A stretch of DNA of 64,000 nucleotides from Cloeon dipterum (Eukaryota; Arthropoda; Insecta; Ephemeroptera; Baetidae). The notes beneath the pieces were generated by a model that saw only the letters and a list, made by a program, of their open reading frames with translations, did no database searches and was not told the DNA's origin. A program made the position numbers and the translations under genes. Within the stretch, counting starts at the first letter, position 1; every line of letters starts with the position of its first letter. Of the stretch, positions 45,518-55,345 are shown piece after piece. Location of the stretch: assembly GCF_949628265.1 (NCBI RefSeq), contig NC_088789.1:26095883-26159882 (forward strand). Reading direction: 5' to 3'.

Positions 45518-45625
45518 GGCCCGGATAGCCCATCGGGCGAATCGGGCAATGGCCCGGTGGGCAGCGGCCCAAGTGGGCCGCCGGGCCGGCCACCAGACCG
45601 GCCGCAGGACTGGCCGCCCGCCGAC
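45518..45625. mobile_element. possible hAT element end fragment
   Basis: CAGGCCCGGATAGCCCATCGG and the following GGGCAATGGCCCGGTGGGC resemble the GC-rich ends of some hAT elements. No matching opposite end or target duplication was found, so this is only a fragment if real. Confidence 0.3.
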
Positions 45626-45799
45626 ACTTGATTAACTCAATTCCTTAAAATAGCACGTCTCGTTGTGCGCCCCGCGATCTGGGTACACAAACACCCAGAC
45701 TGAAAATTTCAGTGTTATTTTATATTTTGTTTTGAAAAATTCTTCCAAATTTTCAAAAAAAAAAAAATACCACACATTTTTGATTTTTCAGGTTCTTTG

Positions 45800-46415
45800 C
45801 AACTCTAAATCTCGGGTGCTAACCATCAGAAATGCATAAACTACCCACCGTTAGAGTTGACCCAACCTCCACTAACCAGCCAAAGTGTTTAGGGGGTAAT
45901 AACCCTCATTCCCTTTTAACCCCATTGCTTTAATTTTGAAAAAAATATTTTAGCATGCTTCCTCTGGGCTTTAACATAGTTTAAATTACCCAACACTACT
46001 TCTTAACTACCACTACGTCCCTTATTTTAAAATTAATACAGACAAATATATTTTAAAAGTAAAAACACAAGTTAATACATTAGTTTTGTGTTTTTACTTT
46101 TTTTGAAGTTTTTTTTTGTATTACCACTTACAATTAGGGATGGAAGGAAAGCACCTCTAAGCCCATTAGCTGGTCAGGGGAGGTGGAGATTAGTCCAACG
46201 GTGTTAATATTAGCAATTTTAATGGTTAAAACCCGAGATTTCGAGTGTGCAAAATTCGGAAAGTCAAAAAATATAGTGATTTTTGTGTTGATCCAACAGT
46301 TTAAACTCCAAAATCTCGAGTTTTAACCATCACAATTGAAAAAATTTCCCACCGTTAGACTCGTCTCGACCTTCCCTAAGCAGCTAAAGTATTTACGGGG
46401 TGATTATGAGTCATA
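45800..46415. repeat. imperfect palindrome with nested copies
   Basis: A unit (AATCTCGGGT, AACCATCA, CCCACCGTTAGA, ACC, AGCTAAAGT) occurs forward at about 45805-45915, inverted at 46165-46250 and forward again at 46305-46410. The centre has a perfect stem, AAAGTAAAAACACAA with TTGTGTTTTTACTTT, at about 46055-46106. This looks like a MITE with long arms plus a further partial copy. Confidence 0.6.
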
Positions 46416-46419
46416 TATT

Positions 46420-47832
46420 TTTGTCTAAGCCAACGTAACCAAAAAACGTCGAAACTTTGGCCAGTAAAATGTCTCATATTTCCATTGTAGATAGATGATA
46501 TAACCATAAAGTACTATCAAGTAATAAAACTGATTTTTCTGATTTTGTATGGTTTGATGAATTAATATATGACTGTCACAGCTGTGAACAGTTTTAAATG
46601 TTTCCAAGAAATAAACATATTTGGCAATACTAGCCAAATTTTAATTAATTTTATTCAAACAATTCCTTTAAATAAAAATAATGTTTCTGCGCAGACATAA
46701 ATTCACGAGTGTACGTGACTTTAAGCCCTTTCTCCATTTCTCTTCGATTAAAACAAACCTGCATGGCCGTGAGAATTTTTACCCATTTCTTTTATTGAGC
46801 AAATATAGTGGCTATTTCGGTGACAATGATATATTTCCTTGTTGCGGAGGAACTCACAACTGAAAATATTAATAACTCTTTGATTAATTAAAATAAATGG
46901 TTATTAATGATTTTCAAACAGTAACTGCAGTTACATGCAAATTAGAAAATGAAGCTGGCGTTGCCATAAATTCTAAATGGCTTAGACAGTGCGAGCTTCG
47001 AACAGTGTTTTAATTGAAAATAACTGTTAGAACGGTGTTCTGGTAAAATATATAATGCACGAAAATATAAAATCGCCCGTAATTTAGAATTATTAGAGAC
47101 TTTGTTGAATACCTTTTCAAAAGTCATCCAACATTTAAATTAAAGTATAAAGCGTACATATCATAGATCATTGTTACAATTGATTAATAAATCTATTTAG
47201 GTATTAACACGATAATAAGTATTTACTGCCAGCTGACCATGCTCCAAAGTGAGCATTTTTTTGCAAACTAGTGAGTCACATAAGTAATTATTGTAACATA
47301 AGAATTGAAAACAAGCGACAGAATTGGTTTTTTGTGTCACCTATATTTACACTACTTTAAATTAAGTGTGAAAAACAAATAATGCTGGTTTCGTTTGACG
47401 TATTTGGTTCATGAAAGAATTAGAAGACTTCTAATACTTTTGTTTGAAAAGTGATAACCTATTCCACCGTGCTGATAGGCTGGCATTGGAGTAATTCCTT
47501 CTATTCCGTCTAGCAGGGAGGGATTGTTTGATTGGTCGGTTAATTGGCTTTATGACGATTACGACTGATGAATGGTGACAGAGAAGCTGCTTATTATATA
47601 TTCATGGTTCACGGTCGCATTGTGGCTCCGCGCGCCACTGAAGTTGTTTTCTTTTATTGTTTTTTTCCTTTCTATGATATACTAGACACCTTGCGGCGTT
47701 GTGAGGACAGGCTCAAAACTGCTGACTGCACACACAAGTTGACAATTAACATCTTCTGCAAAAGGGAGGGAAATTTTCTTAGGTCCGTTTCAGTTCCTTT
47801 CCTTGTTCAAATTCTTAAAAAATTAATATTAT

Positions 47833-47874
<42 letters not shown>

Positions 47875-48400
47875 TTTTCGACGAACAACTACGTCTTTAA
47901 AAATCCATTTAAACAATATGCATCTTTTGCAAACGGGCTTCACCTTTCTCGTGAGCGCATGACGTCGTTACTAATCCGCAACAAACAAGTTTATTCACAA
48001 CATGCAAATAGCGGGTTTGCACGCGTCCACTTTGCAATGAAAATGAAGAGTTATCTATCGCCGCAGGCAGTGTAACAACTTGCATCATTACCTTCCGCGG
48101 CCGCGTGTCACGTGTGAAACAATAACCCACACTCATAAGTGCACACGATCCTGGCGTCTTTCACCATATTAATTAGAATGACGCCCGATCGGCTGCATTA
48201 TTATTATTATTTTCCCCGCACTCGACGGTTGTACGCTCACCTGGCTGGATGTGCTCTTTTATTAGCACTGATAACATTTTTGCCCGACTGCCGCTATTCT
48301 TCGGACCTTGGCTGCCATTATCTTTTCAATGGACTAATATTGACTTGATTGCCGGCGGACGCAGTCAATACCCGTGTAGTTTCTCTCGCGGAGAACCGCT
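46420..48400. other. intergenic, with a TA microsatellite
   Basis: AT-rich non-coding sequence. A (TA)n run lies at about 47834-47871. GC content rises toward 48400, before the next gene. Nothing else was recognised. Confidence 0.45.
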
Positions 48401-48412
48401 CCGGCGTCCACG

Positions 48413-49323
48413 ATGGACGGGTACCAAAGCGAGAGGCAGCCGCTGCTCGGCGGCCAAACCACCTTCCAGTACATGCGCCCCAGGGCCAGGCGAATGGTCA
48501 TCAGACGCATGTGGTCCAGGGTATTGCTCGAACTGCGTGGCGGCTACTCCAGGTACAAGCATGTCCATCTAAAAAAAAACAAATTTGCTTTCTTCATTGG
48601 AGAAAAAACACTAAAATATTTTAGCTGAAATAATTTCTTTTTTATTTGTGACAAGGTTAAATTTTCCATATTTCTCGTAGCTTATCTCCTCGTTATCATA
48701 ATTTTGACGTTTTCCAGTCTGTGTTTGATTTAACGGTTAGAATTTTGATCATTTTACTGAATCACAAAGGATTTACCTGCGCACAGAAAAATTTCCAATG
48801 AAAAAAAAACGATTGTTGGATTTAACTTGGTCTCTGAACAAAAATTTGGCTAATAATGATTAAAATGCCTGAGCTTTTTAGAACATTTATTTCTTGTCGT
48901 TCGCCTATGTAAAATCCTTAAAATTGATCTTACAAACATGTTTATCTCTGGATTGCTTTTGAAATTTGATCGATTTTTTATTCACTAGCAATATCAATTT
49001 CACCAAACAACAATTGATTACAATAATCATGGTCAATTCTTGATCTTCAAGGATAAAGATCTTAGGGATTACAGAGCTTTTCCAAGATTTCCTATGACAA
49101 AAGCAAATTTGAACCCTTCAATCGTCTCTTGTTTGTCAGGGTGAACCAACGTTATCTGCGGAAGGTGAATCGCCCGAAGGATTTTGCGCCGATGGAACGG
49201 AAGGACAGCATGTTGTGGGTGAAAATGCTGGCACAGTGCAGCAGTCCGTACATCACGGAAAGCCAGTTCATTCCCGACATGGCCATCAACGCCATCGAAT
49301 CCGGCGGCCTTGCTGTTTTCTAA
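48413..49323 (+). CDS. unidentified two-exon protein, 107 aa
   Basis: Exons 48413-48552 and 49140-49323 join in frame at phase 2 (AG/G completes Arg). The protein begins MDGYQSERQPLLGGQTTFQY, has an Arg-rich middle (RPRARRMVIRRMW) and continues VNQRYLRKVNRPKDFAPMER to a stop after GGLAVF. It has no signal peptide. Third positions are GC-rich in this frame, as in real genes here. It could be a small separate gene or an alternative 5' part of the scramblase that follows, but its phase does not fit the first recognised scramblase exon (phase 1). I do not recognise the family. Confidence 0.5.
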
Positions 49324-49509
49324 AAAGACTATATCATACCCCTTAAAGTTCCTGACTCTTCGTTCATAATTCTTTGAGACTCTCTGTACATATAAAAACT
49401 AGGTTATAAGTTGACGACTGATCTTTGTATTTGTGATATCGACTCAGTAAGTTTTCTGCTCGCGATATCGGCAAATGGTCTAAAAATAGAAAACTGGATC
49501 ATGTTTCAG

Positions 49510-50676
49510 GTGGTGAAAATTGGATGCAAGCTCCCCAAGGCCCACCAAACTGCCCTCCGGGATTGGAATATCTGACCATGATTGACCAGCTCCTCGTTCA
49601 CCAGAAAGTAGAGCTGCTTGAAGGTACGCTTTTAACACGATTCAAAAAAAGGAAACATTTAAAATTAAATGTAAATATCTTAACAATCTATCTCACAAGT
49701 CCCGTCAAAAGGACCCTCAAATTTTTAAAGCACATCAAGTGACCTTTATCACCATTGTAATCTTGGCTCCGCTAGGAATTGATATGGATGTATATGATAA
49801 ATCAAGTTTTTCTATATTCAAGAATGAAGAGTTTCTATATCCAAAATAATTCTAAATTTCGTGTAGCTATGACCGGCTTTGAAACGGCAAACAAGTACTC
49901 GATCAAGAACAGCATGGGTCAGAAGGTCTACAGCGCCAAAGAGAGCAGCGGATGCCTTGTGAGGAACTGCTGCGGCCCCAACAGGCCCTTCGACATGAAA
50001 ATATATGATAACTTTGGAAATATGGTCATTCATCTTCACCGTCCGTTCGCTTGCCAGAGCTGTTGTTGCCCATGCTGGTTACAGGTTCGGATTTTATTTA
50101 AAACCATTTTCCTTTTTTAAAAATGCAATTTATTACTCTTATGCGTTTGAAAGAAGTCTAAATTACCACCTCTAAAGAATGCCCATTTAAAATTTTTATT
50201 AAATGGTTAAGCATGAGAGAGATATATAATTTAATTTCTTAAAATTATGACAGAAATATAATTTTTAATTACAGAATGGAACGAAAATTTCCAAATAATG
50301 GTGTTCTTTGATCGACAGAATAATTTTAAGTTGAACTTAATCTTATAGCAGCATTGGAAATACTAGCCAATTTTTATATCAAAAGAGAAAATTAAGATTC
50401 ATGCAAACTTAAAACCCTGATTATTAGCTAAATGATCATCAAAATTTGTTTTATTATTCATTTGATACTCTGGTCTTGTTCTTTTTGTTTTAAAAATGTC
50501 TTTCCTTGTAGAGCGTGGAAGTGACCGCACCTCCTGGAACCTTGGTCGGAACTGTGGAACAGAACTGGAGCATCTGGACTCCTCATTTCAGCATTAAGGA
50601 TGCAGCTGGCAATGTTGTACTTAAGATCAAGGGCTCCTTCTGCACTTACAGCTTGTGCGGCGATGTCGAGTTTAAG
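49510..50676 (+). CDS. phospholipid scramblase (partial, 3' exons missing)
   Basis: Exons 49510-49623, 49867-50084 and 50512-50676 join in frame (phases 1 and 0). They code the conserved core of the scramblase (PLSCR) family: [75 protein letters not shown], a Cys-rich CQSCCCPCW segment, [20 protein letters not shown] and [13 protein letters not shown]. The family's remaining part (GKISKQW, the DADNFG calcium-binding loop and the C-terminal membrane helix) is not found before 50806, where block B starts, nor after it. The N-terminal Pro-rich exon is also not identified. Family proteins move phospholipids between membrane leaflets in a calcium-dependent way. Either the gene is broken by block B, or its last exons lie beyond a large intron. 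Confidence 0.85.
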
Positions 50677-51047
50677 GTATGTTTAAATTACGCCATTACG
50701 TTAAAAGAAAAAAAGGAATTTTGAACGTTTTTTCTCTAAAATAATACTGTCATCATTCTAATTAATGCAGCCTTTATGGCCAACATTCCTTAATATTTAA
50801 TTATTCGAATAACATTAAAGCAGGATTATCTCATATGAAAAATCTCTGTGTCTGTAAAACTATAATCCTACTCTCTGTTAAAAAAACGAAACACCTGCCG
50901 TGTGGAGCCCGCCAAACGCGTGCTACGTCTCTCTGATTTACGATACTGTCATTGGCATGTAGCCATATATAATCCCGAAACCTCTTGTAATTTTGAAGCA
51001 AGCTTTACTCGATTTTTTCCTAAATAGAAAATGTTAAATTGCTTCAG

Positions 51048-51468
51048 CTATCTCAAGAACTGCAAGGGCCACCAAACAAAACGGAAGGATTTTCGGCTTG
51101 TGGGAAAAAATTCGGCCTGCCAGCTATTTTGGATTTTGGGGAACCTCAGGAATCGGCGGCTGGCAGAGTTTTAGCAATCCAAGCGCTGTACACAATCACT
51201 TCCACTTTGGACCCAACGGAAACAATGGAAACAACGGGAATAGTGGAAACGGGAATGGAAACCACGAAATGGGAACCATGGAAATCACGGAAATGGAAAC
51301 AACGGGTATTGGAACGGAAACGGGTACGGAAGCGGAAATTGTCCCAGATGTTCAACTGGCAAGAATGTCCCAGTGAAACACGCTAAGGCTTCCACCACTA
51401 AAAACTCAGGCCAAAAGACGAATAGCAATTCGGCGCCAAAGAGGGGTGGATCGTGGTTCATTTTTTAA
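51048..51468 (+). pseudogene. B1, truncated frameshifted copy of A1
   Basis: Copy of A1 exon 2 with its acceptor kept but no exon 1 or promoter, because the duplication began inside the intron. A 9-bp insertion adds three codons, and a lost base in the GNGNH tract (near 51269) shifts the frame, giving a stop at 51374-51376 instead of the ancestral stop at 51466-51468. The frame-shifted tail is Thr/Glu-rich. Almost certainly non-functional. Confidence 0.75.
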
Positions 51469-51829
51469 AACTCCCCCACTTTAATTATTATCATGTGTGT
51501 GTGTTTTGTTATCGCAATATCTGTAATGGTATTGAGCTTTACTGTTAAATAAGTAATTAAATACTTGAATATATTGTTTCTTTTCCTCACAAAATTCCAC
51601 TTTTAAAATGTAAAGATTGCAAATTGTTAAAAACAAAGAATTAATATTTTGGTCCATGATATTTCACTGATCAGTAACGGGAGTAAAATGTTGGAAAAGT
51701 ATCAGGTCAATATGAAAGCCAAATATAATGATCTTGAATTCTTTTTCTCTCCTCCCTATCGAAATTTTAGCGGTCTTTCATTCTGACGTTAATGATCGTG
51801 CAATTCCGAGTGTTCTACTTTCCATCTAA

Positions 51830-51835
51830 TATAAA
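51830..51835 (+). promoter_or_regulatory. TATA box of B2
   Basis: TATAAA in the same position as in A2. Confidence 0.55.
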
Positions 51836-52028
51836 TTCCTGCTGTACATCGCAGCGGGGCACAAGCTTTTGGACCGTGAGGTGTTCATCATGGTTATCGC
51901 ATCCTCTGCTTTCGTTTTGCTCTTATTGCTTGCTGCATCTACTTCTCAACTGATGCTGCAGCTTCCACCACGAGGAATCTACAGCCCTGTCGTAGGTCAG
52001 TAAATGTAATAAAACTTACGCATAACCA

Positions 52029-52439
52029 TGCGCACGCAGGGTTCGCCAATTTTGCAATGCGCAAAAATGCACCACTGTTGTTTTGCGCAAAAAACCGGCT
52101 GGAAAAACGCACCAGTCTTGGGTTTTTCCGCATTTTTCCGAATTTAACCCAAAAATAGTCAATTTTCGCTACAAAAGAGTCTGAAATTTTAGAAAATTAC
52201 GTTGAGTGTTAAAATTTTCAGTGTTTTGGTGAAACCAGTGGCTCTAATACTGATTTTGGTGATTTTGAAAAATCCCTACTTTTGGTCATCCACTATGAGA
52301 TTTTTTTATTTTCCAAAAGAATGCATGTGTTTCGGAAACATGCGCAAAATTGCAGAAAAACCCGCAAAAAACAGTTTTTTTTGCAATGCAGTGGGTTTTA
52401 TCCGGTAAAATGCGGGTTTTTGCGAACCCTGTGCGCACG
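52029..52439. mobile_element. hAT-type MITE, 395 bp, with 8-bp target duplication
   Basis: The element spans 52037-52431, starting CAGGGTTCGCCAATTTTGC and ending GGGTTTTTGCGAACCCTG (terminal inverted repeats). The flanking duplication TGCGCACG lies at 52029-52036 and 52432-52439. Block A has the uninterrupted site at about 39004-39011, proving the insertion is later than the duplication. No transposase. Confidence 0.88.
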
Positions 52440-53168
52440 TGCCGAGCTGACAGATTAGAAATTCATTTGGGATGCTTGTGTGTGGCTTTCTTCGTCCGCT
52501 CAGGTTCAAGGCAATCAAGTGTGTGGACGGTGGTTCGTTTTATTAAAAATAATGTTTCTTCTCTAGCCGTTCGGGCCACGTGCTTTTCTTCCTAGAAAAA
52601 GGCGAGTCTATCGCCCTCATGAAAAGGGCAGAGCTCAGACATCAATCCAATGCGCTTGCTATAAAATATTTAAATCATTTTATGCTTTAACCGGTTCTTC
52701 CACTCTTCCGCAGCAAATAACAAACATGCAGCAAGAAGTCGTTCCCAAAAACAATAATAGATAAAAGGGACATAAATTCTAATCATTAATTAAATATTTG
52801 ATAATACATCAATCATTAGGGTGTCATTAATTATTTCATGAGAGGTGCTATTGAACTTTATATATAGAAAATTTATTTACTTTATAAAACAAATACTGGA
52901 CTTCACGACTACTCAAAGTAAATTGTGACCAATCAACCTTCTCTCAAAAAGAAAGAACAGATTACTCAACTTCCCGATAGTTTTTAGATGTTCTTAAAAT
53001 GTGGTGTTCAATTTTTTTTAATAATTGTTACCTCATTCTTAAGTAAAAGTGAGTAGGAAGATCAATCACCATAAGCAATGGCAAAATAGATAGAAACGAT
53101 TCATAATTGTAATTCAAAATAATTTCCATCGTTTTTAGAGCCACTGAAAATTAAAAATAAACATGTGC

Positions 53169-54340
53169 AGCTGTGTCGTGACATGACTCGGCCTGATTTG
53201 CCCCAACATGCGCCTGCAGATGCAGACCTAAGGCGCGGCGCGCGGCCGCCGGACGCTCCGGCCGCTACCCAAGAACCACACCGTTTTATGTATTAAATTG
53301 GTCTTTCTGTAACGGAAAGACGTGGCTCGGTAACAAGTAACCCCTCTCGCTGTCGTGAGCGTTGGAGGGGTATGCTCTGAAGGAGCAAATTTAATAATAC
53401 ATCAGGTGGGGAATACATTTGGCCGCTGCATTTCTTTATTTTTCCTTAAACGACAAGCAAGCACTGTTGAACTTAAAGTAACTTTGGCGCCCCAAACTGT
53501 ATTTTTCCCATCACTGGCTGGCACGTGATACCCCAAGCGGTGTCACACCACCCCCCGAGCTTCGAGGCGGCTTTCGCCGGCTCGGACCGCAGACGTTTTC
53601 CTGGCCTCTGCCGAGCAGCATCTCTCCTGCGCCTCTGCCTACTAGTTGCCCCTCTTTTGCCTTGTCGGTCACAGTAAGAATTGATATTTTATTTTCAAAG
53701 TCTCGTCCACGTTAACTTATTAACTTCAGTAACGTAATTATTGCAAATTTCGCGATCGAAAGTCCTTTTCTCTCTTTTCTCTCTGTTAGAGTCACACTCT
53801 GAACAATAAATCAAACAACTTAATTTCTAAGCCCAATTCTCGGCTGTTTGTCTTTGTCTTGACCAGCAATATAATTAAAGGAACGATAAAGTAATTTGTT
53901 TATTTCATCATTAATTAAAGGCTCACTTAAGGAGCAGCCTTTTTCTGTCTTAAAGCTCATTAAATATTTTTTAAAGTGATATTACCGTGGCATGTTCTGA
54001 TTATTCTCGGCTTGTGGCTTCGCGTGGCTCTCGACGTTGAATAATTAAGATTGGCTCCGGGAATTATCAATTGTTAACGAGGAAATCCTAGTTTGGGCCC
54101 TCATCCTAGCCGATGAAGGAATTAGAGCAAAATAGTAAGAATTAAATAATATCTGAGAAACGATTGATCATGAGAGACAGCCGCCGCGACTATGAGTTAA
54201 GAGGGATGGCTCGGCGGCAGCGAGAGGGCTCGGCGAGGCCAAAAAGTCGCTCCAGTTCTGCGGGCTGTAAGCTAAGGGGTTGGAGGGCACTAATCATGTA
54301 TTTTTGGTATAGCTGTGTTGCAGATATTCGCAACAAGCTG
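53169..54340. mobile_element. solo LTR of an LTR retroelement, about 1.16 kb
   Basis: The LTR spans 53174-54335, begins TGTCGTGACA and ends TTCGCAACA, and is flanked by the 5-bp duplication AGCTG. Block A has the unoccupied site (AGCTC, near 39946). Only one LTR remains and no internal genes, so this is a fossil left by recombination between two LTRs. The family (Gypsy-like or BEL-like) cannot be fixed from the LTR alone. It is younger than the A/B duplication. Confidence 0.8.
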
Positions 54341-55263
54341 TAATTTGTGTTTTTATTTAATTATTTAATATTTTCGTTATCTTACTGTATCAAATAATGA
54401 AGTTTCAGGAACAGAATTTGTTCATATAGTCAGCGCCGTAAACGTGCCGCTCATCTCCGCATCACGAGAAAGGATTGCTCTCTCACCTTCTGTTCAAACC
54501 GTATCATCAGCGACCGGCTTCACTCCAGCCTCATCCGGTGCACAACCACTTCTGGATTTGATCTGGACAAAATGAAATGAACGGGAAAAGTGGGGAAAAA
54601 AGGCTTATTTAATTATTTATTCAAAACTCGTTAGAGTTTAAAAGTTTCAATATAACAAATAGAGATGCTTAAATTAATTATGTAATTTGAAGTAAGTCAA
54701 ATTCCAGAAAATTTGAGAGTTGGCCCAAATTGCTCTTTAAAAATATATTACCAAAAATCTGTTCCAAAGTAGAAGAGAATGCAAGAATGTGAAGTTTCCT
54801 ATCTAGTGAGAAGAGTAAAATAAATAAATTATAGATGAAGATATAATCGGACTTGTCTTTATCGTTAGAAATGCTCTTGTAAAAATTTCAAGTTTGTAAA
54901 TTTGCAGCATAATTAGGCAATTTTTAAGTGGAAAACAACAGGCAAGACTATTTGCGTGTGTTTTAAAATGTTTTGTCGGGAAGCGTCACCCAAATTAACG
55001 AAATTAAAAATACGAATTTCCAAAAATAATTGGCCGTTTTATTCAGATTATTTCATTTAAATCATATTTTTAGACTTATAAGCTTTTAAAGGATTGACGA
55101 AAAATCACAGCGAAAAAATCAAATCAAAAAAGTATTTGGGAGGGAGTTGACTTTTGGAGAATGGGCGGAGGATCCTTTTCCTCGCGTATTTCTTTGGTTC
55201 CCCTCTTCTCGGCTTTTTTGCTCTCCCGAATTCTGCTTTGGAAGAAAAGAACGAAGAGTAAGA

Positions 55264-55271
55264 TATAAAAG
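55264..55271 (+). promoter_or_regulatory. TATA box of gene B3
   Basis: TATAAAAG, the same position and context as in A3. Confidence 0.7.
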
Positions 55272-55345
55272 CAGCTGCCTCATTCACTTTCTGTTTCTCT
55301 TGCTTCTGCCGGTCTTTCGCTCTGAGTTCGCCGTAGCGCACCCCA

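Larger units (their letters stand above)
51890..54575 (+). pseudogene. B2, copy of A2 with altered C-terminus
   Basis: Exon 1 (51890-51995) is intact, with a slightly longer signal peptide (LLAASTSQLMLQ). Exon 2 (54409-54575) keeps the acceptor and GTEFVHIVSAVNVPL, but a small net +1 change near 54450 shifts the frame. The HNHF/FGPN tail is lost, and the frame ends early after about 90 residues. The intron has gained a hAT-type MITE and a solo LTR. TATAAA at 51830 is kept, so it may still be transcribed. Confidence 0.6.

Noticed and set aside
45518-45625. Complete hAT element
   Set aside because: Only one end-like sequence was found, without the opposite end or a target duplication.
47568-47900. 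110-codon frame ending in poly Ile-Tyr
   Set aside because: It reads through a (TA)n microsatellite and has no other support.
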